Assembly: GCA_024138025.1 (NCBI GenBank)
Contig: JAMXBD010000974.1
Coordinates: 479,571-543,570, forward strand
DNA from: Combretum micranthum
Lineage: Eukaryota > Streptophyta > Magnoliopsida > Myrtales > Combretaceae
Direction of reading: 5' to 3'
Length of the DNA: 64,000 bases
In this document: piece by piece, positions 1-11,372 of the stretch
How positions within the stretch are numbered: the stretch's first letter is position 1
Layout of the letters: every line of letters starts with the position of its first letter
Program-made: the position numbers and the translations under genes
The notes under the pieces: generated by a model
The model's input: the letters and a program-made list of their open reading frames with translations, nothing else
What the model was told of the DNA's origin: nothing
Database searches by the model: none

Positions 1-1
1 A

Positions 2-1444
2 GTTCCTTTGCCTCCCGGTAAGTCTCTTGTTGGATGTCGATGGGTTTATTCTATTAAGGTCGGTCCTGATGGTAAAGTTGATCGGCTCAAAGCTCGGTTG
101 GTTGCCAAGGGTTATACTCAGGTGTATGGTTTGGACTATGGTGACACATTCTCTCCGGTTGCTAAGATGTCCTCTGTTCGTTTGTTTATCTCCATTGCAG
201 CTATGCGCCATTGGCCCTTGTACCAATTGGATATTAAGAATGCTTTTCTTCATGGTGAACTCCAGGAGGAGATTTATATGGAGCAACCGCCTGGCTTTGT
301 TGCTCAGGGGGAGTCTAATCTGGTATGTAAACTTCGCCGTTCACTTTATGGTTTGAAACAATCTCCACGTGCCTGGTTTAGTCGGTTCAGTACTGTTGTA
401 ATGGAGTTTGGAATGATTCGTAGTACATCTGATCACTCAGTTTTCTATAAGCACACATCTGAAGGAAAATGCATATACTTAATAGTGTATGTAGATGATA
501 TTGTCATAACTGGTAATGATCAGCATGGTATTACTCAATTGAAGGCACATCTTTTCAAACATTTTCAAACTAAGGATCTTGGCTTGTTAAGATACTTTCT
601 TGGCATAGAAGTTGCTCAATCCAGTTCTGGTATAGTCCTCTCTCAAAGAAAATATGTCTTAGATATACTGGAAGAAACAGGGATGCTTAATTGCAAGCCT
701 GTGGATTCTCCTATGGATCCCAATGTGAAGTTGTCACCAGGACAGGGGGAGCCTTTTGAAGATCCAGGGAGATATCGTCGTTTGGTTGGAAGACTCAATT
801 ATCTTACTATTACTCGACCTGATATATGTTTTGCAGTTAGTGTTGTCAGTCAGTTTCTTCAGTCTCCTTGCACTAGTCATTGGAATGCAGTGATCAGAAT
901 TCTTAGATATATGAAAAATGCTCCTGGTAAAGGTTTACTATATGAGGATCATGGTCACTCTAAAGTGGTTGGATATTCTGATGCTGATTGGGCAGGTTCT
1001 CCATCTGATAGACGATCTACATCTGGGTATTGTATTCTTGTTGGAGGCAACCTGGTATCTTGGAAAAGTAAGAAACAAGATGTTGTTGCTAGATCAAGTG
1101 CAGAAGCAGAATATCGTGCCATGGCTTTGGCAACTTGTGAATTGATTTGGTTGAAACAGTTGCTTGAGGAGTTAAAATTTTGTGAAACTTCACAAATGGA
1201 GCTAATTTGTGATAACCAGGCTGCATTACATATAGCTTCCAATCCAGTTTTTCATGAGAGAACTAAGCATATAGAGATTGATTGTCACTTCATCCGAGAA
1301 AAGATCTTATCTGGTTGCATCTTCACTAGTTATGTTAATTCAAATAATCAGTTTGCAGATATATTGACTAAATCTTTAAGAGGTTCTCGTATTGAATATA
1401 TTTGTAACAAGCTTGGTGCATATGATTTGTATGCTCCAGCTTGA
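2..1444 (+). CDS. Ty1/copia polyprotein, 3' part (reverse transcriptase and RNase H), cut by window edge
   Basis: The reading frame is open from the window edge to TGA at 1442-1444, about 480 residues, so only the end of a copia polyprotein is present. The reverse transcriptase part shows a KARLVAKGY-type block, LDIKNAFLHG, the SLYGLKQSPRAW block and the catalytic YVDD with its first Asp intact. The RNase H part shows SDADWAG, the SSAEAEYRA block and the ERTKHIEIDCHFIRE block near the end. This order (RT then RNase H at the end of pol) is usual for copia. There is no internal stop or frameshift, which suggests a fairly young, possibly once-active copy. Gag, protease and integrase lie to the left of the window. 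A polypurine tract and a 3' LTR follow directly. Confidence 0.95.
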   Translation, partial: VPLPPGKSLVGCRWVYSIKVGPDGKVDRLKARLVAKGYTQVYGLDYGDTFSPVAKMSSVRLFISIAAMRHWPLYQLDIKNAFLHGELQEEIYMEQPPGFVAQGESNLVCKLRRSLYGLKQSPRAWFSRFSTVVMEFGMIRSTSDHSVFYKHTSEGKCIYLIVYVDDIVITGNDQHGITQLKAHLFKHFQTKDLGLLRYFLGIEVAQSSSGIVLSQRKYVLDILEETGMLNCKPVDSPMDPNVKLSPGQGEPFEDPGRYRRLVGRLNYLTITRPDICFAVSVVSQFLQSPCTSHWNAVIRILRYMKNAPGKGLLYEDHGHSKVVGYSDADWAGSPSDRRSTSGYCILVGGNLVSWKSKKQDVVARSSAEAEYRAMALATCELIWLKQLLEELKFCETSQMELICDNQAALHIASNPVFHERTKHIEIDCHFIREKILSGCIFTSYVNSNNQFADILTKSLRGSRIEYICNKLGAYDLYAPA

Positions 1445-1451
1445 GGGGGAG
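1443..1451 (+). other. Polypurine tract of the copia element
   Basis: The sequence GAGGGGGAG overlaps the pol stop codon and lies against the TGT start of the 3' LTR. This is where plus-strand DNA synthesis is primed in copia elements. The second copia element in this window has a similar tract, GAGGGAGAG, at 46876-46884. Confidence 0.85.
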
Positions 1452-1625
1452 TGTAGAGTTGTATGTAAAGTAGGTAGAGTTGGTAGGTAGAGTTGGTAGG
1501 TAGAGTTGGTAGAGTTATACCTCTTGTACGTATATAAATACCTATGTATTGTGTAAATGTTTTATTAAGAATATATAAAAAATATACATTTTATTCCTTT
1601 TTCACACCTCTTATTACACCTAACA
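1452..1625 (+). mobile_element. 3' LTR of the copia element (short, about 174 bp)
   Basis: The LTR starts with TGTAGAG right after the polypurine tract and plausibly ends at CCTAACA (TG...CA). A TATA-like stretch, TATATAAATA, lies at 1531-1540. The LTR carries about three copies of a 14-bp unit near its start. The 5' LTR is outside the window, so the right boundary and the target duplication cannot be confirmed; ATATT follows the proposed end. Confidence 0.7.
1468..1518 (+). repeat. 14-bp tandem repeat inside the copia LTR U3
   Basis: About three copies of a GGTAGGTAGAGTTG unit, the last truncated. They lie upstream of the LTR TATA box, so they could act as repeated promoter elements. That role is inferred from position only. 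Confidence 0.8.
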
Positions 1626-2920
1626 ATATTTTAAAAGCTAAATTAATGAAAATTAAAAAAAAAAAAAAGTTTAGAGGTCCATTTTCAAAATATACTTTGT
1701 TTCCATTCTTAATTATATATGATGGAATGTGATAATTAGCATCTTACGTTAATGTTTGTGCCTCTGTGGCATGTATAAAAATTAGATCCTTTTTATTCTC
1801 ATCCTCTCAATTTCCCTCAATTTATAAATTATTATTATATTATTTATTCTATTCAATAATCTCACTCTTGAATAAATTGCACAACATCTTAAAGAGATTG
1901 GGAATTATAATTCAAACCACACACACATATATATATTATTGGGTGTTCAAAATAACAATAATAGATTATGCATAATTGGAAGTGCTTTTAAGTTTTGATA
2001 TATATCAAATTTAGCATCTAACTTTGTATAAAAAATTCAGTTTAGCTAGTACTTAAATTTTATAGTGATAAATTCAATATTTAATCAAACTTTTATGATT
2101 ATTTTTACTACTTTTTTAATACTTTTTTTACTTTAATTGGAAGGGATAGTATTTCGTCAAATTTTTATTACTTCTTCTAATATCATAGAGCAATAAGATG
2201 ACTTTTTTCATATTACAAAACAAATTAAATAGTGTTAGTAAGAAAGTAAAAGTAGGGCCCAACTTTTCATTTTCCCTTCAAGTTCAAGTTTATTACAAAA
2301 CTTTTTGTCCAGAGAAAGAGAGATAGAAAGAGAGAGTATATTCATGAATTTGAAGTTTATTACACACTTGGATCATAAAAACTCTCCACAAATGACAACT
2401 TTTAGTAACTACAATTTAGCAGTAACCCTCACTTGATGTGGCCTTTCGACTTTTTTTTTATTCACTATCCACGTTCTTGTTCTTCACACGTAGGGCCATT
2501 ATTTGTGGAAGATAAGAAAGAGAGATCAAAAGATAACCTTCCATGTGAATTACTAATTATTGCAGCATCACATTGTACAAATGTCCAGGAAATTCTTCAA
2601 AAGCACAAATCATATCCATATACGTGCAGTGTGCATGCTTCCTTCCCCATCTATATCACAAGCCCTTTTATAGCTACGTAGAATTTACACTAAAGTACAA
2701 AGTTTGTGTATGAAAACAGCAAAAGAAAAATAAAGCTCAACTCCTAGTTGGTTCAAATGAATATATATATGTATATTTCGTATGTATGGCTGCTTTCTTT
2801 GGAAGTATGAAACTTTTATCTTCCTATCAAAATCAAGGGTGTTTCATCTGTATATATAATGGGGTATTAGGGGAATTTAAAAAAAAAAAAAAAAGAGTGG
2901 CTATATTGGGATATGAAATC
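1626..2920. other. AT-rich intergenic stretch and MYB 3' flank
   Basis: No gene is recognised. The stretch is AT-rich with homopolymer runs and a few open frames without coding character. The part near 2700-2900 is the likely 3' untranslated region and terminator of the minus-strand MYB gene. Confidence 0.5.
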
Positions 2921-5543
2921 CTAGTGACCATGAAAACCAATAAGGGGGAAAGTGGAAACATCTAATTTCATTAAATTCTCCAAATCTAAGTCCAAATCCT
3001 CTATTTTTGTCTCCTCCCCATTATTATTCCAGAAATTTCCTAACCCATGCAAATCATCTGTCTTGATATTGCTACTAATATTATAATTTGTGATGAGGCT
3101 ATCTATGTTGTTAAAGAAGTCATTACTTGGGGTCCTAATGTTTTCTTTTCCATTATTCTGGACATTATTCATATCTTCAATGCTTATAATACTCTCTAAG
3201 GGAGGTAGAGACATATCTCCTTCTAGTAATCCTACTCCAACACCAACAAGATCATTCCCATAATCCTCAAGATTATTAGGGCAATCACTCATTATCCCTT
3301 CCACTGGCCTAATAACACGAGTTGAGTAACCATCGTGATCAAGCCGCATGGGTTTGTTGTTGGTGGATGGATGTTAAGGTGGTTAAGGACAAAAGATTGC
3401 ATGGATGAAGAGGATGACGAGGTTGATGAGGAAATGGAATCCATGAACACAGGCAAAATGCCTTGTCCTTGTTGAGGAATGAAGAAGAGCCCTCCTCCTG
3501 TGATTTGATTATCCTTACGGTCTGAAGATCCATAGTCACTTGTGTTCGGCGATGGTGTAGTGGAAGAAGAAGAGATGTTGTTCTTGAGCCTCTTTTTAAT
3601 TGTTGAGTTCCAAAAGTTTTTAATCTCATTGTCGGTGCGTCCTGGTAGACGAGCAGCAATTTGAGACCACCTTAGTTGTAGAAACATAGTGCGTATGGAA
3701 AAAAAAAAAAAAAAAAAGTTAATTTGGATGTTAAATTAAGAAGTATAATCTTTTCCTAACAGAAAAAAAAAAAAAAGGGAAATTTACATATCTGGCTGTT
3801 AATATTTTATTAATTTTAAATAAGTAAAACTTTTATCAACTTCATCAATCTATTTTTATTAATGTTAGCTTCCAATTTGTTTTAGAATGGTTGATCAAAA
3901 AGTGGTTTGAGTTTGTACATACAATTGTTCTATACCTTTTTTTCTTTTTAATATTAAATTATTAAATTTATTATATTATAAATTAAAAATATTTTAATAT
4001 TATATTTTATTTTATTAAGTAACTAAATATATTTGATAAGTTATTTTATTAAGTTAATTAATTATTATGAATCGATTTAGGGTTAACAAAATTGTAAATA
4101 AAATTATTTTTATCGAGAAAAGTTTCAATAACTAATATATACATATTGTATGTAATATTTACGTGATTATTAAGTACCAATTATTATTTGATACGTAATG
4201 ATATCCGTAAATTACGGATAGATTATATACCATTTTTTCACATGTTAACTTGTGTATTACCTGATCAATACTTTTCTTTCTTTCTTCTTTCTGTTTTATT
4301 TTTTTTTTTTTCAAGCATAACTGACGTGGAGCTAGGAAGTCTCTAGTCCTTCTTCGTACTTAAAACATACGAAACAGTGGAGTGTCTTCAACTCCAAGGA
4401 CAAGGACAGACAGCGATACCTCTCGATATGCTTATACCATGTGGCCTTTTCGGCTATAAATCCAGTACTAGATTGTTGGACTTCCATAGAATAATATTGA
4501 GAACATTGTAATATAAAATAAGTGTGCCCAATGGTAATTTTTTCCTTCTAGATATATTTCTTCGAGTATTTGTTTTTCAATTTGATTAAGGTCTTCTTTT
4601 TTAATTATTTTAGCACTAAATCTGGAAAAAAAATTCTAAAACAGTCATTTAAAAATCTGCTCATCAATGAGGAGACCATTTAGATGCCGCACAATTGGGT
4701 GTGTGTATCACTGTAAGTATATGAAAAAAGTTTTGTTGTCTTTAACTATTATGTTTCAATTATGTTCCAAGTAATAATAACACGTAACGTGTATATAGAG
4801 TGATAATAATTATTTACTTTATTTTATAAATATTTTTATTTTAAAAATTTATTTAACACATATCAAGTATCTATTAGTTAAGATAAAATGAATACAGTAT
4901 TTTTGAGACAGCAAATATTTTTCCATAAATATATATTAGTAGCATGCAATTCCGCCGTATAAGATTTGAAAAATTGATGAATGAAACTTATAAAACAATT
5001 TTTTATAAGAGAAATATAAAGATGGAGAGGAAAAAAAAACACAATAAATATGCAAAAAGGGACAGTATAATGCAAATTGTCTAGCACCTATACTTTAATA
5101 GTAGCTAATCATTGCGATTGAATTTTCTCCACTTATGCAACTATTATTTTGTCTTGGCAGTAAATGCAAAAAAAAAAAAAAAGAAAGAAAAAAAGATTCA
5201 CCTGTTGCCAAGAAGGGAATGCAAATGGAGAATGAGGTCTTCTTCCTGACGAGAGAAAGCACCTCTCTTAAGATCAGGTCTAAGGTAATTAATCCACCTG
5301 AGTCTACAACTTTTGCCACACCTTTGCAATCCAGCATTCTTAGCAACATCACTCCAACACCCTTGTCCATGTTTCAGCATGTACTTCATCAACTTGTCAT
5401 TCTTCTGGTGACCAAAGTCCTTTTCTCAGTTTGCATGTATTCTTATTCAAACCTACGGTGTTGTTGCTAATGTTGTCATTATTGTTGTTGTTACTGCTTT
5501 TTCCAGTGGAAGAATCAGTTGATGGAGGCTTTCTCATTGTCAT
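2921..5543 (-). pseudogene. R2R3-MYB transcription factor, MYB46/MYB83 type, frame broken twice
   Basis: Two exons: 5543-5202 and 3670-2921, joined by an intron with GT at 5201-5200 and AG at 3672-3671. Translation begins MTMRKP, with an MRKP start close behind, as in the MYB46/83 group. R2 carries [25 protein letters not shown] and LRWINYL; R3 carries the GNR|W splice junction, [18 protein letters not shown] and FWNS. The bHLH-binding signature is not kept (His in the Arg/Lys position, Gln for the second Leu), as expected for this subgroup. The C-terminal part has LPPLES and ends in an acidic, Leu-rich tail. The family controls secondary cell-wall programmes (established for Arabidopsis). 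Two lesions break it: a 2-nt deficit after SPEE near 5399, giving an immediate TGA, and a shift between 3292 and about 3376. Without them the protein would be about 364 residues. R2 has no intron. Assembly error is an alternative to pseudogenisation. Confidence 0.85.
3671..5201 (-). other. Long intron of the MYB gene
   Basis: This intron sits in R3 between GNR and W, the conserved second-intron position of R2R3-MYB genes. At about 1.5 kb it is long for that position. It is AT-rich, with poly-A/T runs at 3700-3718, 3763-3777 and 5168-5190. A GC-richer patch at about 4320-4450 could be an old insertion, but I do not recognise it. Confidence 0.75.
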
Positions 5544-5545
5544 GA

Positions 5546-5600
5546 CAGAAAGAGAGAGAGAGAGAGAGAGGGAGGGAGGGAGGGAGAGGGAGAGAGTATA
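5546..5600 (-). repeat. GA/CT microsatellite in the MYB leader
   Basis: A run of GA then GGGA units lies just upstream of the MYB ATG, so the transcript leader would be a long CT tract. Further GA runs lie at about 5664-5683 and 5770-5785. CT-rich leaders are common in plants, and a run this long is likely to be length-polymorphic. Confidence 0.85.
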
Positions 5601-6430
5601 ATAATATTATGAGTTTTTCCACCCAACTGTTTTGATGTGGATTGGTGTATGTTTTATAGAGACATGAGAGAGAGAGAGAGAGGAGGCTTCTCGGGGTAGG
5701 AACATAATGTGCTGTTGATCATGATTATAGTTATGGTTGTGGGCTTTGCTTACAATATAGGTCAGAGGGAGAAAGAGAGAGAGGGTGGGTGATGGGTCTG
5801 AGTTCAAAACGGTTCAGAGAGGTACCTTACCTAAAATGAGTATAGGAGAGAGAGGGGGCAAAAAATAACAGCAAAAGGGACCTTCCTGTTGTCTTTGACT
5901 CCATGGATGATGATAGCTTTGTCTTCTTTTACATTTTTCTTCATTCTCAAGTCATACGAGGATCATCATCATCTAATTTCTTTTTCCCTAGCTAGTTTTG
6001 CAATAAATTTACTACTTGTTGATATCACTTTAATAACAACTTCACTATAATCCTAGCTATCACCACGTTTAGTTAATCATAATTATAATCCTATAAAAAT
6101 TCTTTATTATGAAAATATTGAAAGTTATTCATTACTCAATTTCATGAATAATAATTCAAGGATGAAATTATTTTATTTCTAAAATATCTTCATTTACACG
6201 AAAAATTAACAAACGAAAATCTTATTACAACTCTCTATTTTCATTATTTAGTGATAACAATTTATTATAATCTCATTCATTTAGCAAATGAACTAGCAGT
6301 TAATTTATCTAAAATGGGTTGGCCTTGAAATTATCCAACCAATCCCCTCGAGTTAGGGCATTAATTTTCTAAATTTATTTGCGCATTGATTTAGTGATGA
6401 TCCGAGTTTTATATATAAGAACACTTGATA
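5601..6430 (-). promoter_or_regulatory. Upstream region of the MYB gene
   Basis: This should hold the MYB promoter, read leftwards. It contains repeated GA/CT tracts at 5660-5790 and 5840-5860, then AT-rich sequence. I could not fix a TATA box or transcription start. No other gene is seen. Confidence 0.35.
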
Positions 6431-6435
6431 TCATA

Positions 6436-6660
6436 TTACGGATCTATTTGGCTAGCTTTTTTCTAGCAGATACAAACACTTTTTTTTCTAACAAATTATT
6501 TATCAAGAAATAGATACAGATAAAAAAAAGTTTAAAGTTCTTATAAAAAGATCAAATAGATTAATTATAGATAAAAAAAAAATAGATACAAATTGGACAT
6601 ATATATACATTTCATTTTGATACAGATACAAAAGAAAAACAAACCATCCAAATAGACCTT
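6436..6660. mobile_element. Candidate MITE
   Basis: The left edge reads GGATCTATTTGGCTAGCTTT. The right edge, read in reverse complement, is AAGGTCTATTTGGATGGTTT, so the termini are imperfect inverted repeats of about 20 bp. The interior is A/T-rich and non-coding. A clean target duplication was not found, so the superfamily is uncertain; the ends resemble hAT-type MITEs. Confidence 0.45.
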
Positions 6661-7010
6661 ATACTTAAAAGTTTAATTTATAAATATCGCATTAATGATA
6701 TAATTACACATTAATACCCACTCTTGGACAATTTTGGTCATAGGGCTTAGCCTCCCAAACCCATGGGTTGACTTAATAGCCCTTAAGTTGATTTGTCCAG
6801 ATTATATGGTGATCACGTATTCAAATCCCATGGAAACTCAGGAGGCCTTAAATAACGATCATAAGGGCAACTGAACTGCCTTGCTCAATAGCAATTCAAT
6901 AGTCTCTTTTTTATCTTAATGTTGCCTACCAAGGTTATCCACATACTTTAGGTAAGCAAATCACTTAGGGAGTTGCCTCCAGCTAATATGGCAAGCTTTT
7001 AGAAGGTATC
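6661..7010. other. Unassigned intergenic stretch
   Basis: No gene or repeat structure is recognised. The sequence is less AT-rich than its surroundings and may be an old transposon fragment. Confidence 0.3.
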
Positions 7011-7014
7011 CTAA

Positions 7015-7900
7015 TCTGGAAGGTGCATTTAACAACAATATAATGTAAACTAAGATAAATAAAGAGAGAATGGATAGACAATTCATGCCCAAATTTTTAC
7101 ATGGAGTTCGAATAGCCTTTTAGTTTTAACTTTCGCATAAATGCCTCCCAATGGAAGACTTCAATTTATTTATCTCTAATAAAATGCTCCAAAGGAGCTA
7201 AACCACAACCATACCTCTAAAATGCAAACAAATACACTCATAGTATCACAATAGCACACTTAAGGCACAACTTATATTATCACTCAAGCACACACAAAAA
7301 AAAAAAAATTCTTAGAGTAATGCCTTACAACAAATAACAAACTAAATGCAACTACTTACTCTCTCTTTACAAGAAGGATTTGCAAATGAAGCACATGAGC
7401 AAATTAATAAGGAGGGGAACACAAATGGATTAATTGCAAAATAATAGGCTTAATTGACTCATAACTTTAGCCCAACATCCTCTTTTTATAGTTTCTTCAA
7501 GTCTTGTGGATGTTGGCTTATTTCTCTCATTTTTGCCCTTGCATTAAATACTTCCAACGGCTAGTTTCTCGAAATTAGTGTTCGTTATGTCACAAGCGAC
7601 TGTCCAGATGCCACTTGAAAACTTGGGTATAGAGAGTTATGGACCATGTGACTGTCCAAATGCCACAACTTGGCATCTAAACACTAGCCCACAAGTCCAT
7701 GATTAGAAACATTCTAATTATTTAAAACATATCTTATATTTGGATGCCAAACCCTAATATTTAGACACTAGCTGCAGTTCACATGACTAGACTTTTGATC
7801 ATGTTAGCGTATGCATGCCATGCCTCGAGTCATGTCTAGATTTTGGGTGTTAGCTGCAATGCAACTAGGTCCTAACACTCCACAAATACAAAACATATAT
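7015..7900 (-). mobile_element. Gypsy-like LTR fragment, inverted copy
   Basis: Read in reverse complement, this stretch aligns with 8150-8870. Shared blocks include CTAGTCATGTG followed by GCAGCTAG, a GG(C/T)ATCCAAAT block, and, near the other end, a GAGCATTT block followed by GAAGT then GAGGCA. The two copies are diverged. It is non-coding and looks like one LTR of the same family as the neighbour, inserted or rearranged in the opposite direction. Confidence 0.5.
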
Positions 7901-8099
7901 ATATTGCACACTATAAACATATCAAATTGCACACATGTTTAGCTAAGTATGTATAACTTTTTTAATAACTTTTGTGTAATTGTACAATTCATTTCTTATT
8001 GAATTGGAGAATTTAAGTCAAATTTTGATGAGGAAATTTATTGCACAAATTACTTAAATGACTTAGTGACGTTACACAAAATAGACAAAATATGTGTGT

Positions 8100-9430
8100 T
8101 ATGTTGGGCTTTTATTTGTGATATATAGGTTTGTTTATGTTTGCTTTGTGTTTTATAGGATGTAGGTACAATACAACTAGCATTGGAACACTAAAGCATA
8201 GTGACCAAACACTAGCATGACCAGAAGAACTAGTCATGTGTTTGCAGCTAGCGTCTTAACGCCAAGGTACAGTAAGGTATGGTATCCAAATGGTTGAATC
8301 ATTTTATGCAATGTAAGGTGCGAACAACAAGGAAAATAAGTGAAGACATGGGTTTTCTAGATGATGTTCGTATGGTAGTAGATGGCATCCGAATGCTAAT
8401 TGTAGAAAACTAATAGTTAGAGCTTATATAGCAATGACATTCTAAAGAGAAAAATGGGCAAACGTCGCTTTTGTGAGGGCCTTGCAAGGGTTATAGAGCA
8501 GATTTTGAGAAAGTGTGTGCTTAAATGGTGAAATTAGTCTAGTTCATCTCTCCAAATTATGTTTTTGTATTTCCTTGAGTGAGAGAATGAGTAGTACCAT
8601 TGTAGGTTTAGTTGAAAAATATTTACAAGACATTACTTATGTTTGTATTATGTTTTGTTGAGTATTTGTGTAAGTGAGTGACTTATGCTTTATAAGTGTG
8701 TTGTTGAGTGTAAAATGCACGACTCATGTTTTGTGTGGTATGGGTCCCTAAGAGCATTTGTTTGTGTTAACTAGATTATGTGTGAAGTTCTCTAATGGAG
8801 GCAATTATGAGATCGTAGAGACTAAAGGGTAGATCAAACTCTGCATTATATCTAGTGTTATCTTCTCTATCCTTTATCTCTTTATTCTTGTAATTTGTAG
8901 TTCTATTACTTATCTTGTTAAATTAAATGAATTGGAATTGAATTTTTAAAAGAGATGAAGGTTGATATAATTGAGCTTTAAAATTGGAATAGAAAGCCTC
9001 TTAAATTTTAGCTTAGGTGTTATAGTAGTATTGCATTTCCTCATCAAAATCCAATTTGAACCCTTCAGTTTAACATTTGCCAAATGCTCCTAGATCCACT
9101 TTCCTAAACTATATGGAGACAATTTCCTAATTTGAGTTTGTTTACTTTCATAATCAATGATGAGATAACTACAATAAATATTCCCTACCGAGTTCAAGTA
9201 GAGTTAGATGGACTCTCTCTACTTCTTTGTCGCTTTGCTATCGGTTTATTTCCACACTTATTAATCTAAGCTTTGAAGTGTCTAAGCTGGGCAATCCTTT
9301 GATGCTTACGAACCATAATTCATCTTGCAAGCCTAGGAACAACAAATCATAAGCTTGTTAGGCCTAATGGATGCAAACTTTCATTACATTGGATCGATAT
9401 ATCTTTACTAGCAAAAATACACTTGGAACA
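8100..9430 (+). mobile_element. Gypsy-like LTR (probable 5' LTR), decayed
   Basis: This stretch is the plus-oriented partner of the inverted copy at 7015-7900. It ends at ...GGAACA, a few bases before a primer-binding-like site at 9435-9450. The LTR start is not sharply defined and lies near 8000-8150. The assignment to a Tat/Athila-like Ty3/gypsy lineage rests on the form of the primer site. Confidence 0.45.
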
Positions 9431-9434
9431 TTTA

Positions 9435-9450
9435 GTGTCGTTTGTGGGAA
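9435..9450 (+). other. Primer-binding-like site of a gypsy element
   Basis: AGTGTCGTTTGTGGGA resembles the TGGCGCCGTTTGTGGG form found just inside the 5' LTR of plant Tat-type gypsy elements, with a few mismatches. It follows a CA-ending block, as expected for an LTR/internal junction. Confidence 0.4.
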
Positions 9451-9990
9451 TTGATTTCGCTTTCCTATAGATTCAAATAATCACAAAGATGGATAGAAGA
9501 CCAAAAGTAAGGACGTTGCCTAAGGAATTGTTTCTGTTGGGTTTAGATGCAAGAGGTTAATCTAAACATAGCTACATTAAATACAAAAGTGACTACAGCT
9601 TCCACTACACTTGAGCTATAATTCGTTATTTTAGAGACACTATCAACAAATAGCCATAAAGTACTAGTAAGTGTTATAGAGCATCCGAGCACTCATAGCA
9701 CAATTGACAGTGGCCCAGCAGAGCAACAATCCCCCACCTATAGTTGTTGTGGATGAGGGACAAAACTCCTTCACTTTTTCTACCTTGCTTTACTAAGAGC
9801 GAACTCATGGGTGTAGGCCACAAGCAACCACAATCGTATTCCTCTGCCTATCACTCAATTAGACACAACAGATGAACAGTCGAATCATGTTTCTATGAAA
9901 TTCAATGCACAAGCAAGTGATTAGCCTGCACTATCTTTTGTAAAAGAAAAACTGCTTTACAATATCTCTAATAATGAATCATAGGATTAT
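9451..9990 (+). pseudogene. Decayed internal region of a gypsy-like element
   Basis: This stretch is downstream of the primer-like site, where gag would begin. It has no usable frame, but its composition is less AT-rich than the flanks. No protease or RT motif is recognised, so the element is truncated or deleted here. Confidence 0.3.
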
Positions 9991-10299
9991 ATCAACAAGA
10001 AAAACTCCAAAGCTAAGGAGGCCGAAAAGGGATAACAAGTTGTTTGTAGAGGTAAGTATGGATCAGTTTGGTTTGATTTTTATTAAAACTCAAACCGTAA
10101 TTTATAGTCCATTTTTTTTCCATCTCAAACCAAACCATTATTTAAGGTTGGTGTCATAAATGAAACTCCACAAAAACTCATTTGGCTTAAACCAAACACC
10201 AACTTACAGTCCAACTTAAAAACATAATATGAAAAATCTTAAAACATCAAAAATCATAAAAACTGATATCCAAACACCAAGGGTCATGATTACTAATTA
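9991..10299. other. AT-rich spacer of unclear origin
   Basis: The stretch contains runs rich in CAAACC and AAACCA that recall other transposon ends in this window. No gene is recognised. Confidence 0.3.
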
Positions 10300-10345
10300 A
10301 GACTTCATAAGGTCTTCAGCTCTAGCTATCTCCAATACAAAACAT

Positions 10346-10446
10346 CTAATAGTCGTCTAAAAAGTTGACTTCACTATCATCTTCCTCATAATCTACGAAA
10401 ACATCATAACCAGATAGATCAAATATTATCGGATTATCACTTGTTC
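10346..10446 (-). other. Acidic micro-ORF after a splice-acceptor-like site, copy C3
   Basis: Directly after TTTTTTAG, the frame G-T-S-D-N-P continues for about 33 residues to a TAG stop. It contains SGYDVFVDYEEDDSE, matching the spacing of VDYGDSDSG in C1 and MDYGKSDSA in C2. Whether it is ever translated is unknown. Confidence 0.5.
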
Positions 10447-11287
10447 CTAAAAAATGAAAGGAGTGAGCGTAAGGCCCAATACATCAAACCACAACCACAT
10501 GTGCATGAACAACATCATACAAATCCACATGTAAAATAATAATATATGCAATAATCTCAGTTTATTGTCTTTAATTAGCCAGACAAACAACATAGTTTAG
10601 AGCCATTTGCAACTAGCCATAAACCTGGAGTAACTCATGACTCCATGAAAACAAATACATATACATAAATACTTATATATATATATATATTGGTATTAGG
10701 TACTCCTCGCACACTATGGGTATTATGCTTGTACCACCCCTAAATTACCGGAATCATCTCTATACATAACTCTACTAGGGGCAATGCCACACACAGATCA
10801 TCAAGGCACCGTTTTAGTGGCACCATTACTCCCGATCCACTAGACCCAGCCAAACACAAGAAACAACCAATTTAAAGCAGAATATCATTAAGTTCATTTG
10901 TTGTTTCTAAGCCTACATTCATGAACAATAACCAAGGTAAGGACGTCCCTTATACAGCATTTAGAACGGATAACCTAGCTTCACCAGAAACACCTGAACA
11001 CAAGTAAACATTAACTCAAAACTTTATTTAAACAAGAAAACATACTTTTGAGATGATTTAGCCTCCTAACTATTAAGAACTACAACTACTCTAGGTTCAA
11101 GATATGCCTTATTACTTAGATTTAGGTATAATAAATATTAGGCTAAGAGTTAAGGAGTTTAAGAAGGTGAAAAACATGAATTGAAAAAGGTTACAACATT
11201 CTCTTGTCAATCACAACCATGCTAGGGGTCGTGATAGGCTCTAGAAAAACAAAACATAAAAAAACACCTTTGTCACAGCCTTGAAGT

Positions 11288-11372
11288 GGGCGATGATAAC
11301 CATCATGGCCTATATCACGTCCGTAATGTAGGTGGTGACGACCATCATGACCTATATCACAACCGTAATCGA
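11288..11372 (-). repeat. Two imperfect 43-bp tandem units in copy C3
   Basis: ACCATCATGGCCTATATCAC and ACCATCATGACCTATATCAC occur about 43 bp apart, each followed by a CCGTAAT block. The pair lies in the intron-like part of the repeat. Confidence 0.7.
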
